A stretch of 38,009 nucleotides of DNA, from the NCBI GenBank assembly GCA_031277165.1, contig JAISLT010000039.1:1-38009 (forward strand). Direction: 5' to 3'. A program made the translations under genes and the position numbers. Of the stretch, positions 14,754 to 24,059 are shown in pieces (position 1 is the stretch's first letter; each line of letters begins with the position of its first letter). The DNA is from Spirochaetaceae bacterium (lineage in GTDB: Bacteria; Spirochaetota; Spirochaetia; Treponematales; Breznakiellaceae). Below the pieces are notes generated by a model. The model was not told the origin of the DNA. It worked only from the letters and a program-made list of their open reading frames with translations, and did not search any database.

Positions 14754-15499
14754 ACCCACAGGCCCCTGTCTACGGGGATAACCGAACCATTAAAGGCCGG
14801 GTTTTCCAAGACCCCCATAACGGCCTGGGCTATTTCGCCGGGGTCCATGGCGTCCCCGCCGGGACACCGCTCCCGGTTATATTGCCGCTCTTCCGGGGTG
14901 GAATATTCCGTGGTGGTAAGGCCCGGACAAATAACATTGCAGGTTACCCCCCTTTCCCCGGCCTGTCGGGCCGCCGATTTAGCCAGCGTTCCCAGGGCTG
15001 TTTTGGCGGCGGAATATGCCGCGGTGGTGGTAAACCCCCGGATGCCGCCGGTATTTGTGCCCCCAAAAAGTACAATTCGGCCCCATCCCTGGTTGATCAT
15101 ACCGCAGATCACCGAAGAAATCATCATTCCGGGGAATAGTAAGTTGCTTTCCACCAAAAAGCGCCACTCCGCCGGGCCGGTTTCTTGCAGAGAAAGCTTT
15201 TTAAAAGGGCCCCAGGCAAGAATTAGTATATCCGGGGGTCCGCCGGTTTCGGCGGTTTTTTTTAGGATAGAAACCGCCGCTTCCTCCACCGGGGTTTTTA
15301 TGGGATAAAGGAAGCCCTCCGCCGCAGCTTCGATATTCCGTTTCCGGGCCTCTGCCAGGGCCTTTTTGAGCCGTTCCCCGGAGCTTCCCCCATGGATGGT
15401 CAGCGCCGCCCCCCGGGACGCCAGGGCCAGGCTTACCGCCAGGCCTATGCCGCCGGTTCCTCCCACCACCAGGGCCCGTTTCCCGCTAAAGATCCCCAT
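14750..15499 (-). CDS. SDR-family oxidoreductase (FabG-like)
   Basis: The 249-residue protein is a classical short-chain dehydrogenase/reductase. It has the nucleotide motif GGTGGIG (residues 13-19), a structural Asn in ESNLLFPG, and the catalytic YSAAK near residue 160. The Ser that normally precedes the Tyr by about 13 residues is replaced in VLFGGTNTGG by Thr/Gly, so the catalytic Ser may be a Thr. The end PVDRGLWV matches the usual C-terminal strand of FabG. It probably uses NAD(P)H to reduce a ketone or aldehyde. It is divergent to trmJ across 38 bases and its 3' end carries the promoter of the next operon. Confidence 0.87.
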   Translation of the reverse strand: MGIFSGKRALVVGGTGGIGLAVSLALASRGAALTIHGGSSGERLKKALAEARKRNIEAAAEGFLYPIKTPVEEAAVSILKKTAETGGPPDILILAWGPFKKLSLQETGPAEWRFLVESNLLFPGMMISSVICGMINQGWGRIVLFGGTNTGGIRGFTTTAAYSAAKTALGTLAKSAARQAGERGVTCNVICPGLTTTEYSTPEERQYNRERCPGGDAMDPGEIAQAVMGVLENPAFNGSVIPVDRGLWV

Positions 15500-15537
15500 G
15501 GCTAAAACTGTACCGGAATATGGGGTACAATAACAAC

Positions 15538-16314
15538 ATGCGCCTGGATGATATTACCATAGTTCTGGCCCGGCCTTCGGAGCCCGGCAACACCGGGGCG
15601 GTTTGCCGGGGAATGAAAAACATGGGCCTGCGCCGCCTGCGTATTGCCGCGGCGGAACTGGACCTGCGGAGTGGAACAAACCGGGAAACGCTTCTGGCCC
15701 GGGCGATCCATGCCGCGGATATTTGGGAGGGGGCGGAACATTTTGCCACCCTGGAAGCAGCCCTGGCGGACTGTACCATCTCGGTGGGAACCACCAGAAG
15801 GCGGGGCCGCCGCCGCAAGTCCAATACCCTTTCTCCCCGGGACTTGGCGGAATTTCTTAAAGCCAAAGACGGCCGGGCGGCACTGGTGTTCGGCAACGAA
15901 CGGACCGGTCTGGAAGGGGAAGAACTTGCCCTGTGTAACATGGCATCCCATATCTCCGTAAGCGGGGAATTTCCGTCGATTAATCTTTCCCATGCGGTTC
16001 AAATCTACGCATACGAACTGTACCAGGCCATGGCGGAAAGCGCCGAAGGGACCGGACCCAGGGGCCGTTCCGGTCCGGCCCCTTTAAAAGTTCCCGGCCA
16101 ATGGATTCCCATGACAGGGAAAGAGATAGACGCCCTGGTTACGGCCATAAGCGGTTCCCTGGCTGCCATGGGTTTCTACCGGAACCCCGGCCGGAAGGAC
16201 CAGGAGCGGTTCTTACGGGACCTTATGGCCAGGGCGGGCCTAAGCCTAAGCGAGGGCCGCTACCTAAGAAATCTTATTGTCAAGGCGGGAAGGATGGGAG
16301 CTAATTTAGCTTAA
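15538..16314 (+). CDS. trmJ: TrmJ-like tRNA 2'-O-methyltransferase (SpoU family)
   Basis: This 258-residue SPOUT methyltransferase should transfer methyl from S-adenosylmethionine to the 2'-O of nucleotide 32 of tRNAs. The N-terminal motif IVLARPSEPGNTGAVCRGMKN carries the family Arg/Glu/Asn, and the knot motifs VFGNERTGL and SINLSHAVQIYAYELY follow. The C-terminal extension (about residues 175-258) is like that of TrmJ. The ATG at 15538 follows GGGGTA by about ten bases and gives MRLDDITIVLARP; an ATG six codons earlier at 15520 has no ribosome binding site. Its last 14 bases overlap the convergent glycosyltransferase gene. Confidence 0.87.
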   Translation: MRLDDITIVLARPSEPGNTGAVCRGMKNMGLRRLRIAAAELDLRSGTNRETLLARAIHAADIWEGAEHFATLEAALADCTISVGTTRRRGRRRKSNTLSPRDLAEFLKAKDGRAALVFGNERTGLEGEELALCNMASHISVSGEFPSINLSHAVQIYAYELYQAMAESAEGTGPRGRSGPAPLKVPGQWIPMTGKEIDALVTAISGSLAAMGFYRNPGRKDQERFLRDLMARAGLSLSEGRYLRNLIVKAGRMGANLA

Positions 16315-17068
16315 ACACTTTGTAGATAAACAAAAGAAGCTTGTAGTAAAAATAGGGAAAAATACGAAGGAACTTCCACGGTTTTTGGAAGCAGAACCCT
16401 ATCCATTCAAAGCCCCGGTCAAAGATCTTTCGGGAGGGGCGGCGTTTCCGTTCCGCAAAAATGTCAAAGAGGTCGCTGCACCACAGCCGGAATCCATTGT
16501 TTAAAAGGCCTTCGTTCCGGGCTATCCACCGTTCCCCCCCCTTAACACCCTGTCCTACCAAAAGGAGGGATGGGGCGGCCTTTCTAATTGCCTGCAATAT
16601 GGTGGGCTCTTCCTGGTGCTTAAAATTCCCCACATACCGGCCCACCACGCGCAGCCGGGGAAAGGTTTGGCGGATATTTTTTTCCGCCCGTTTAAGGCTC
16701 CTCATTCTGCCGCCCAGAAGGTACACGGAAAACTCCCGCTTTTCCAGGATCGCCAGAAGGTTTATTACAAAATCAAAGGGCATATACCGGTATACCTTTT
16801 TCTTTTTAAGGAACCGGGCGCCCCCCACCAGGCTTTTAGCGATGGGAATTACCATGGTGGCCCGCTGAACAAAGGGCCGGTACTCGTAATTATTCCGGGC
16901 CCGCAGCAGATCCCACAGAGAAAGGAGGACCACATTGTGGCCCTGTTCCGTTTTTAACAGTTCATAAACGGTATCTTCAAGCTGTTCCGGGACCACAATA
17001 TCCAAAGGAACCTTTAAAAGGCTTATCCGTTCTATTCCCGCTCCGGCTTTTGCTTCATCATCCACCAC
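16301..17068 (-). CDS. WecG/TagA/CpsF-family glycosyltransferase
   Basis: The 255-residue protein matches the WecG/TagA/CpsF family, which adds ManNAc(A) or related sugars to undecaprenyl-linked intermediates in cell-surface glycan synthesis. Recognisable parts are the MPFDFVINLL segment, VYLLGGRMRSLKRAEKNIRQTFPRL and LLLVGQGVKGGERWI. The latter corresponds to the family's LGxPxQE-like active region in altered form. The C-terminus is basic and aromatic (WKFLRIFPYFYYKLLLF), suggesting membrane association. The GTG at 17068 follows GGAG but overlaps rsmE by 37 bases, so a later start is possible. The final part overlaps trmJ by 14 bases. Confidence 0.78.
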   Translation of the reverse strand: MVDDEAKAGAGIERISLLKVPLDIVVPEQLEDTVYELLKTEQGHNVVLLSLWDLLRARNNYEYRPFVQRATMVIPIAKSLVGGARFLKKKKVYRYMPFDFVINLLAILEKREFSVYLLGGRMRSLKRAEKNIRQTFPRLRVVGRYVGNFKHQEEPTILQAIRKAAPSLLLVGQGVKGGERWIARNEGLLNNGFRLWCSDLFDIFAERKRRPSRKIFDRGFEWIGFCFQKPWKFLRIFPYFYYKLLLFIYKVFKLN

Positions 17069-17958
17069 GGTTTCTCCAAAAGTATTATTCGAACCGCCGC
17101 CGCTCCGTACAGGGCGGCAGTTTCGGTCCGCAGGATCGTATTACCCATCCACAGGGGCTTAAACCCCGCATTGATAAAACGCTTAAGTTCCGCCCCGGAA
17201 AAGCCCCCTTCGGGGCCTATAACCAGGACCGTTAAAGACGGATCAGTATTAAGATAATAGTGAAGATTGCCCTGTTCAAGGGGCATAAACCCGGTCCCTT
17301 CCGGGGCTGCGGTTTTTTCCCCGGAAACCGGCGTTTCGTGTAAAATAAGCCCCAGAACGGCGGGGTCCCTGTTCTGTAGTTCCCTCCAGTAAGCAAGGAG
17401 CTCGTCCCCGGAAAGGGGGGAACGAAGCCGGGTGTCTATGGGGGAACCGCTCTGCTGCCGGGCTTCTTTAATAATGCGCCGCCATCGTTCTTCCCGGCCC
17501 TGGGATTTTTTTGGGATGGAATGTTCCGCCATAAAGGGAACAATTTCGGCGATACCCCCCTCCGCCGCCTGCCGGACGATCAGGTCCATTTTGGTTCCCC
17601 GGGGAAGGGCCTGAAATAAATAAATCGACGGGAATTCCCCCCCGGATTGCCGGGTTCCCGTTTTAGGGGGCCCTGCCTCAAGCTGCCGGGCCCCTTCTTC
17701 GGGGCTTTTTTCCCCGGATTGCCGGGCTTCCCCGGGGTTTTCTTTGCCCCTTTGCCAATCCGTCCCTACTTCGCCCTCCAGTGTATGGCCCTTGATGCTG
17801 CGGACCCGTACCGTCACGGGCCGTAAGTCCGGAAGCAGGGCCCTAAAGGTGCTTCCCGGCTTAAGCCTGCGGACATGCACCAGGTAGTGATAGTCCCGAT
17901 CCTCAAGCCGGATACCGCCGGCGCGGTCCGGCATTTTTTGCAGGATAAACTGCTTCAT
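17032..17958 (-). CDS. rsmE: 16S rRNA m3U1498 methyltransferase RsmE with low-complexity insert
   Basis: RsmE methylates N3 of U1498 in 16S rRNA. The C-terminal SPOUT motifs VIGPEGGFSGAELKRF and ILRTETAALYGAAA (S-adenosylmethionine knot) are clear, and the N-terminal PUA-like part contains HYLVHVRRLKPG. At 308 residues it is about 60 longer than usual. The excess is an insert at about residues 67-109 made of three 12-residue units with Arg-Gln at residues 79-80, 91-92 and 103-104. The start ATG at 17958 begins MKQFIL, a common beginning for the family. It overlaps the glycosyltransferase gene by 37 bases, so both are in one transcript. Confidence 0.9.
   Translation of the reverse strand: MKQFILQKMPDRAGGIRLEDRDYHYLVHVRRLKPGSTFRALLPDLRPVTVRVRSIKGHTLEGEVGTDWQRGKENPGEARQSGEKSPEEGARQLEAGPPKTGTRQSGGEFPSIYLFQALPRGTKMDLIVRQAAEGGIAEIVPFMAEHSIPKKSQGREERWRRIIKEARQQSGSPIDTRLRSPLSGDELLAYWRELQNRDPAVLGLILHETPVSGEKTAAPEGTGFMPLEQGNLHYYLNTDPSLTVLVIGPEGGFSGAELKRFINAGFKPLWMGNTILRTETAALYGAAAVRIILLEKPWWMMKQKPERE
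17632..17760 (-). repeat. 36-bp-period in-frame repeat insert in rsmE
   Basis: CCCGGATTGCCGGG occurs at 17641-17654 and again at 17713-17726, 72 bases apart, with a diverged copy between them. This encodes three 12-residue units (ARQ, ARQ, TRQ) between the two domains of RsmE. Absence of this segment in the usual family members marks it as an expansion. Confidence 0.7.
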
Positions 17959-18030
17959 CCCCCCATAATTCCCCTATCAGTCTGCTGCGCTTGGCTCATA
18001 TGGCAAAAATCCACGAAATGCAGCAGGCTC

Positions 18031-19512
18031 CTATGACGCCAAAGGAAGCGAATCGTCCGCCTCTTCCTGCAGGTCCTTCAGGGTCTTGCTGGTCTTCATC
18101 AGCTGGGTGTAATTGCCGCTGCGCAGGATATTTACCGCCTCTTGAAGCTGCACGTCATATTCCAGATCATACACCGGGGCAATAACCGTACGGTTTTGTT
18201 CGTTCCGGACCAGGCGGCGGAGCAGGGATATATCCAGGCCGTACTTGGCGTGGAGTTCTTCCACAAAGGCGTTTATCTGGGGGGCCGATGCCTGGGGGTT
18301 TTCCTTTACAAAAAGAGGAACGGTGTTCGCCGCGATAATTTCGTTGAGCTTTTCCGCATCTTCGGCGGAAAATTCCGGAAAAAGCACCTCCCGGTCCGGC
18401 GGTATCCCTATCTTGTCGATATTTACATCGCTGGGGGTAAAATACCGGGCCGTGGTAAGACGGAATCCGGCGTTTTCCCCCACGGGGAATACCTTTTGCA
18501 CCGATCCCTTGCCAAAGGATTTTTCCCCCACCAGGTAGGCCCTGCCCCGGTCCTTTAGGGCCCCGGCCACGATCTCCGAAGCGGAAGCGGAACCCCGGTT
18601 AATAAGGACAATCACCGGCACATCCTGGGCCACCGCCGGGCGGCGCCGGGCATTATACACGTAATTTTCCGAGGCGATCCGGGACTTGGTGGAAACCACC
18701 ACGCCGCCATCCAGAAAAAGTTCGCAGACCCCCACCGCGGCTTCCAGCAGTCCCCCGGGATTATTCCGCAGGTCCACTATCAGGCTCTTATACCCGTGGT
18801 CCGCAAAACCCGCCAGGGCTTCCCTGGTACGGGCCACGGTCATGGGAGTAAAAGAGATGATCCGCATATAGCCTATGTCCCCTATCATTTCGTGTTTGAT
18901 CACCGGCACCTCGATTACCGCCCTGGTAAGGACCACGGGAAATTCCAGGGTGGTTCCCCGGCGGATAAGAAGGTTCACATCCGTACCGGGGACCCCCCGC
19001 AGCCGGGACAGGACCGCATCCATGGAAAGGACATCCGTGGGCTCTCCGTTTATTTCGACAATCAGGTCCCCGGGGTTAATGCCCGCCTGCCATCCGGGGG
19101 TATCTTCGATGGGAGAAGCCACCTCCACAAAGGGCGGGGTTCCATCGGGGTTGGTTTCCTGGGGCTTGCTGATATAAAGCCCCACTCCCCCAAAGCGGCC
19201 GGAGGTGGTATCGCTTAGATCTTCCATTTCCCGCTGGGGAAGAAACGAAGAATGGGGATCCCCCAGGGACTTAAACATTCCATCCATGGTCCCCTCGAAA
19301 AGGGTCTGGGGATCTATTTCGTCCACATAGTTTCGCTGGATAAAATCAAATACATTCTGGATAATTGCGGTATAGGGGCGCTGGCTCTGTACTCCCGGCA
19401 GGTTCTGGGCGGTGGCCTTGGGAATAGACGCCGCAATAAAGATTATTCCCAGGACAAGCGAGGAAAGAATCCACAGCAGGGGCCTGGTTTTTTTGTCTAA
19501 AGGTTTATTCAT
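18031..19512 (-). CDS. ctpA: C-terminal processing peptidase (S41, CtpA/Prc type)
   Basis: The 493-residue protein is a serine protease of family S41. A signal anchor (about 12-30, LLWILSSLVLGIIFIAASI) places it in the periplasm. The PDZ domain follows at about 95-195 (GVGLYISKP, INPGDLIVEINGEP). The peptidase part has the catalytic pair Ser310 in NRGSASASE and Lys335 in GEKSFGKGSVQ, 25 residues apart as in Prc. A C-terminal helical region (about 400-493) is probably regulatory. Such proteases trim envelope proteins and peptidoglycan hydrolases. It lies 27 bases after the stop of the regulator at 19540-20847 on the same strand, so the two may be co-transcribed. Confidence 0.93.
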   Translation of the reverse strand: MNKPLDKKTRPLLWILSSLVLGIIFIAASIPKATAQNLPGVQSQRPYTAIIQNVFDFIQRNYVDEIDPQTLFEGTMDGMFKSLGDPHSSFLPQREMEDLSDTTSGRFGGVGLYISKPQETNPDGTPPFVEVASPIEDTPGWQAGINPGDLIVEINGEPTDVLSMDAVLSRLRGVPGTDVNLLIRRGTTLEFPVVLTRAVIEVPVIKHEMIGDIGYMRIISFTPMTVARTREALAGFADHGYKSLIVDLRNNPGGLLEAAVGVCELFLDGGVVVSTKSRIASENYVYNARRRPAVAQDVPVIVLINRGSASASEIVAGALKDRGRAYLVGEKSFGKGSVQKVFPVGENAGFRLTTARYFTPSDVNIDKIGIPPDREVLFPEFSAEDAEKLNEIIAANTVPLFVKENPQASAPQINAFVEELHAKYGLDISLLRRLVRNEQNRTVIAPVYDLEYDVQLQEAVNILRSGNYTQLMKTSKTLKDLQEEADDSLPLAS

Positions 19513-19539
19513 CCGGTTTTGATCTCCTTATGGTCAGGT

Positions 19540-20847
19540 TTAGCAGGCAGGACCGCTTAGTCTGGCGGCGGTTTGTTCATTGCTCCGTACCAGCCGCTTG
19601 GCAAGAAGTTTTGAAAGAAATATGCCGTAATGGGGGTATTCCCTAATTACGGTGATAAATGCTTTTTGGGTAAGCAGGATAAGCTTTCCTGAACTGGTGG
19701 CCTTAATAGTGGCGGACCGGCGCTGGTTAAGAAGGAACGACATCTCTCCCATAAAAATATCCTGGGGAGAAAGGACCCCCACGGGTTTATCGTTGTGGTA
19801 TACCTCGTAGGTTCCCGCGGAAATATAGTAAAGATAATCGCTGGCTTCCCCTTCCCTAAGCACCGTTTCGCCCTTTTTAACCAGCACGGTCTGTTCCCTG
19901 GAAAAGCCTATGGGGGTTTCGTTTTCCACCGACAGGTCGTGTTTGATAATCAACGCCACCTGATTCCCCTTGCCGTTGTACTTAATTTCATGGGCCAGGC
20001 CGGCGGCCATTTGTATACCCCGGCCATGAAGGCTGTATTCATCCTGGTTTGCCACTTTCTCCAGGTGGGCCTTTACGTCAAAGCCCTTGCCTTCGTCGTG
20101 GATAATAAAGACACTGCGGTCTGCCTTGATTTCCCACAGAAATGTTACCTTTTTGGCCTGAATTGCCGGGTCCCGGCATTTTTCCGCAATTAAATCAATG
20201 GGGGAAATCCCCCGTTCCAGGGCCTTGGTTTTTTCTTCATAGGAAATACCGCAGTTTCCGTGTTCTATGGCATTTACAATAAGTTCCGCCAGGGCTAACT
20301 GGAGCTGCATTTTACTGTCCGGGTTTATAAGCCCCCGCTGGGCCAGGATCGTCGCGCCGATGCCGGAAAAAAGGGGAACCCCCAGCAGATCGTTTTCGAT
20401 GGTAAAGCTGCCGGAGGCCCCATCCAAGAGGTTTTTGGTAAATTCCCGCTGGAAGATGATCTGGTAATTCTGTTCGATAATTTGAATGTTTTTTACCAAA
20501 TGGGTGCGGAGCCGAAGATTATCCAGCAGGGTAAGAACATTAATGGCCTTGTATTTTTTAAGCAAATCCTCTTCCTTATGCTTTTCATGGGAAAAAAGGC
20601 CGATGATCCCAAAATTAAGGATCCATTTGTCGTTTTGAATGTGATCCACGATCTCGTCTATGTTGATGCCGGGATCGGAAAAATTAATTATCACCAGCTC
20701 CGGAAGGGCAAAGTTTAGAAATTCCAGAATCTCTTCTTTTTCAACCAGAAAAAGAAGATCGTAGCTGTGGTTAGGCGCCTGTCTAAAGGCATACTCCACC
20801 CGTTCTTTGATCTTCGGATCCGAGTTAATAATACCCAGTGTACTCAT
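19540..20847 (-). CDS. pseudo-receiver / RsbW-like ATPase / cNMP-binding regulator
   Basis: The 435-residue protein fuses three parts. Residues about 1-120 look like a receiver domain, but the phospho-acceptor position reads IIN55F instead of Asp, so it is probably not phosphorylated. Residues about 180-305 form a GHKL ATPase of the anti-sigma kinase kind: N box LALAELIVNAIEHGN, G1 IHDEGKGFD, then HGRGIQMAAGLAHEIKY. Residues about 320-425 are a cyclic nucleotide-binding domain (GETVLREGEASDYLYYISAG, MGEMSFLL, RRSATIKATS). It is a cytoplasmic signalling protein likely to phosphorylate a STAS partner, possibly that at 14114-14665. ATG at 20847 follows AAGGGG, better than the GTG 15 bases earlier. 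Confidence 0.85.
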   Translation of the reverse strand: MSTLGIINSDPKIKERVEYAFRQAPNHSYDLLFLVEKEEILEFLNFALPELVIINFSDPGINIDEIVDHIQNDKWILNFGIIGLFSHEKHKEEDLLKKYKAINVLTLLDNLRLRTHLVKNIQIIEQNYQIIFQREFTKNLLDGASGSFTIENDLLGVPLFSGIGATILAQRGLINPDSKMQLQLALAELIVNAIEHGNCGISYEEKTKALERGISPIDLIAEKCRDPAIQAKKVTFLWEIKADRSVFIIHDEGKGFDVKAHLEKVANQDEYSLHGRGIQMAAGLAHEIKYNGKGNQVALIIKHDLSVENETPIGFSREQTVLVKKGETVLREGEASDYLYYISAGTYEVYHNDKPVGVLSPQDIFMGEMSFLLNQRRSATIKATSSGKLILLTQKAFITVIREYPHYGIFLSKLLAKRLVRSNEQTAARLSGPAC

Positions 20848-20910
20848 GGCGGCCCCTTGCACGGTAATTATTTAGAGTTTGCCAATAATGTGCCTACAAT
20901 ATCAAGTGAT

Positions 20911-20952
20911 CCGGACAGCCCCTAAAAACTAAAGTTTTTAGGGGCTGTCCGG
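20911..20952. terminator. perfect 19-bp inverted repeat with 4-base loop
   Basis: Two perfect 19-base arms (20911-20929 and 20934-20952, CCGGACAGCCCCTAAAAAC and its complement) surround a TAAA loop. It starts one base after the stop codon of the M16 protease gene. It may act as a terminator or processing signal in the gap before the regulator gene, though no U-tract follows it on either strand. Confidence 0.6.
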
Positions 20953-20953
20953 C

Positions 20954-23900
20954 TTAATCATCGGCAGTTTCGGGCAAGAGTACCAGTTCCACGGGCCCTT
21001 GGCTCAGCAGATCCGCCACCACCCGCCGTACCCGCTCGGCCTCCACGGCCCGGTACAGGGCGGGCCTTTGAACCAGATGAGAAAGCGGCACATTGGTAAT
21101 AAGCTCAAAATTACCCAGGGTTCCGGCGATAAAGGTGTTGTTTTCCATGGACCGTTCAAAGGACTTTACCAGGGCCTCCTTGGACCGGATAAAGGTTTCT
21201 TCGTCAAGCCCCGCAGACAAGGAGGCAATGCACTCCTGTACCGCCCGCCGCAGTTCCCCCTCCCGCTTTGGATCGCAGATAAAATAAATTCCCAGGGACA
21301 GCTCTCCCTTGGGCATGGGGCTTAGGGACGCGTTGGCCGAAATTGAATAAACCCCGCCCAGGGTTTCCCGTATTTTATCGGTCAAGATAATGTCCAGGTA
21401 TTCGCTTAGAACCCGGACGGCGGCGTTATCCTCTTCGGTCCATGGTTTGGGGACAAACCAGCCCATATAAACCATGCTCCGTTCGTCCCTGCCCTTGCGG
21501 ATTATTTTTTCGGTTTTTCCCGGCCTGCGGATTTCCGGCTGGGCCCAGGCGTTCCAGCCCCGGTCCGGAACGGGGGGGATGGACGCAAGCCAGGTTTCCG
21601 CCAGGTTCCGCAGCCTTTCCCGGTCCCCCAGGGCGCCGGCCAGGACCACGGTATAGTCCGCAGGATTAAGGGCCGCCGTAAGGAAGGCCCTGGCGGCGGG
21701 AACCGTTACATGGTCCAGATCCTCCATTTCCAGGGGTTTAAACAGGGGGTGATTCCCATAGACGGTGCGGGTTAATTCCCGGGAAAAGACCGCATCGGGA
21801 TTATCCGCTTCCTGGGTAAGCATGGTCCGGTACTGGTCTAAAACCAGGGAAAGGCCGGTCTCGTTTATCCGGGGCTGGGTATAGTATATGTGGAGCATTT
21901 GGAACAGGGTTTCCATATCCTTTACTGTGGAAAAGCCCTGAAATCCCCTGGTAAAGGCGCTGGTCCAAAAGGACAGGGAAACCTGCTTGTCCGCCAGGAA
22001 ACTCGTCAATTCCGGCCGGGAAAGGGGCCCTAACCCGGAGGCGCTTTGTATTTCCGCCGCCAACTCCGCAGAAAACTGGGCTTCCGGGGAATTGTCCCGG
22101 CTCCGGGGATCCCCGGTGGTACCGCCCCTGGCTAGGGCATAGAGGTCAAGCTCGTTGTTTCTATTGGCCGTCTCCATCAGGATCATCCGCATGCCGTTGC
22201 TTAATTCCCAGACAAGTATCCCCGGTTCATGCTGGCGCTGTGAAACGATCTGCCCCGGCACCGGCTCGCCGCTTGCCCGTAAGACGGCTTCGGCGGTTTC
22301 CACCGGGGGCGCCACTTCGGCGGTCCGGCTTTCCCGGACCATGGTAAGTATCGCCGGTTCGCCGGGAAGGAGGGGTTTTTCCGTATCGGGGGCGGTAACA
22401 ATGATCACCAGGTCTTCCTGGACAAAACAGTCCTTAATGGCGCTGTTTACCGTTCCCAGGCTGATAAAGGGAAGCATGGCAGAGGCGGCCCTGTTGTTCC
22501 ATTCCACATCCATGGCAAACTGGGTATTTAAAAAATCCGCGGTTAATTCCATCACATAGGTATCCGATTCCTGCCGGTCCTTTTCCGCCTCCAGTTGTTC
22601 CAGGTTGGAAAGCAGGACCGCCTTTGCCCGGTCCAGTTCCATCCGGGTAAAGCCGTACCGGATAAGCCGCTCCTTTTCAAGCAGCAGGTACCGCAGGGTG
22701 TCTGTGGTTCTGCCGTCCTTTGCCTGGGCCGCCATAATATAGTACCGGGAGTTTTGGCCGTACCGGGAATTCCAGGATCCGCCCCCCATAAAGGGGCTGT
22801 CCTCTTTGGAGGCCGCTTCGTCGCTGCGGAAGCCGGTCATTATTTCTATCAGGCTGGTAATAAGCCCGTCCCGGTAGGCTTGGTTTGTCCGGGTTAAGGG
22901 CTGGGGATTCAGTTTGTAGTAGAGATAAACTATAGAAGCGGGCAGTTCAGGATCGGTAATAACGGCGGTTTTAGTAAAATTTTCCCGGGGGCCGGGCAGA
23001 TCGTACCGGGGCAGTTCCAGGGGAACCTTTGCCGCCGGTGCGGTAAAATGCGCAGAGAGCTCCTGTTCCAAGACCGCTCCGTTAAAATCACCCACCAGAA
23101 TAAGGGCCATGTTATCCGGGCGGTACCATTTTTGATAGAACTGTTTTAACTTTTCCGCCTGAACAGTTTGGATAATTTCGGGAAGCCCAATGGGCAGCCT
23201 GTCGGCATACCGGGACCCGTGAAAAATTACCGGCATGGCCCGCCGCATTACCCGCTCCATGGCCCCCAGCCTGGTCCGGTACTCTTCCAGTATTATGGAC
23301 CGCTCCTTTTCTATATCGCCGGAGTTAAAGCTTACCGTCCAGGTCCAGTCGTCCAGGATCGCCAGGGCCTTTTCGGGGATCCGTTTAATTCCCCCCTGAT
23401 CCTTTTCCACAGGAACCTCAATTCCATAAACAGTTTCGTCATAGGAGGTATAGGCATTTACCTCCGGCCCAAAGCGCATCCCCAAAGAACGCAGGTAGTT
23501 CACCAGTTCCGCCCCGGGGAAACGCCGGGTGCCGTTAAAGGCCATGTGTTCCACAAAATGGGCCAGACCCTGTTCATCCTCCTCTTCCAAAACCGAACCG
23601 GCATTAACCGCCAGGGTTAGATAGGCCCGGTCCGCGGGAAGGGAATTTTCCAGGATATAGTACCGCAGGCCATTGGGAAGGGTTCCCTGCCGCAGGGCCG
23701 CCTTAGGGGGAACCGGATCGCCGGGGCCGCCCATTCCTCCGTAGAGAAAACCCGGAGACAGGGTAAAGACCGGCGCCGGATCCGCCGCGGTAAAGACCGC
23801 GGGGAGAAAAGCAAAGAGCGAAAGTAAAAAAGCCAGCCCCAGAACCCGGATAATCCCGGAAAAGGGGCCGCCCTTTCCTTTACATTCGGGTAAACGCACC

Positions 23901-23989
23901 CCGGAACCGGAGTTTTGCGAAGCCCCCGGCGCCGCGGGAAATTCGCCAAAAAGAGGCAGTCTAAGCATCTTCAGTTTAATTAATTTCAT
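20954..23989 (-). CDS. secreted M16-family zinc metalloprotease
   Basis: The 1,011-residue protein is a two-half insulinase/pitrilysin-type protease like PqqL. The inverted zinc motif HFVEH is at residues 144-148 in GLAHFVEHMAFNG, with the distal acidic region VNAYTSYDETVYGIE in the same half. The C-terminal half (from about residue 540) repeats the fold without the zinc motif. A hydrophobic stretch (about 46-69) acts as signal peptide or anchor, placing it in the periplasm. The N-terminal region before it is long (about 45 residues) and basic, and no good ribosome binding site precedes the ATG, so the true start may lie downstream. A 42-base perfect palindrome follows the stop. Confidence 0.88.
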   Translation of the reverse strand: MKLIKLKMLRLPLFGEFPAAPGASQNSGSGVRLPECKGKGGPFSGIIRVLGLAFLLSLFAFLPAVFTAADPAPVFTLSPGFLYGGMGGPGDPVPPKAALRQGTLPNGLRYYILENSLPADRAYLTLAVNAGSVLEEEDEQGLAHFVEHMAFNGTRRFPGAELVNYLRSLGMRFGPEVNAYTSYDETVYGIEVPVEKDQGGIKRIPEKALAILDDWTWTVSFNSGDIEKERSIILEEYRTRLGAMERVMRRAMPVIFHGSRYADRLPIGLPEIIQTVQAEKLKQFYQKWYRPDNMALILVGDFNGAVLEQELSAHFTAPAAKVPLELPRYDLPGPRENFTKTAVITDPELPASIVYLYYKLNPQPLTRTNQAYRDGLITSLIEIMTGFRSDEAASKEDSPFMGGGSWNSRYGQNSRYYIMAAQAKDGRTTDTLRYLLLEKERLIRYGFTRMELDRAKAVLLSNLEQLEAEKDRQESDTYVMELTADFLNTQFAMDVEWNNRAASAMLPFISLGTVNSAIKDCFVQEDLVIIVTAPDTEKPLLPGEPAILTMVRESRTAEVAPPVETAEAVLRASGEPVPGQIVSQRQHEPGILVWELSNGMRMILMETANRNNELDLYALARGGTTGDPRSRDNSPEAQFSAELAAEIQSASGLGPLSRPELTSFLADKQVSLSFWTSAFTRGFQGFSTVKDMETLFQMLHIYYTQPRINETGLSLVLDQYRTMLTQEADNPDAVFSRELTRTVYGNHPLFKPLEMEDLDHVTVPAARAFLTAALNPADYTVVLAGALGDRERLRNLAETWLASIPPVPDRGWNAWAQPEIRRPGKTEKIIRKGRDERSMVYMGWFVPKPWTEEDNAAVRVLSEYLDIILTDKIRETLGGVYSISANASLSPMPKGELSLGIYFICDPKREGELRRAVQECIASLSAGLDEETFIRSKEALVKSFERSMENNTFIAGTLGNFELITNVPLSHLVQRPALYRAVEAERVRRVVADLLSQGPVELVLLPETADD

Positions 23990-24059
23990 AAGTATAGTAT
24001 ACTAAAATCCGCGTTCTAATGTTATACTGGTGCGGCATACTGGTACAGGAGGAAAAATA

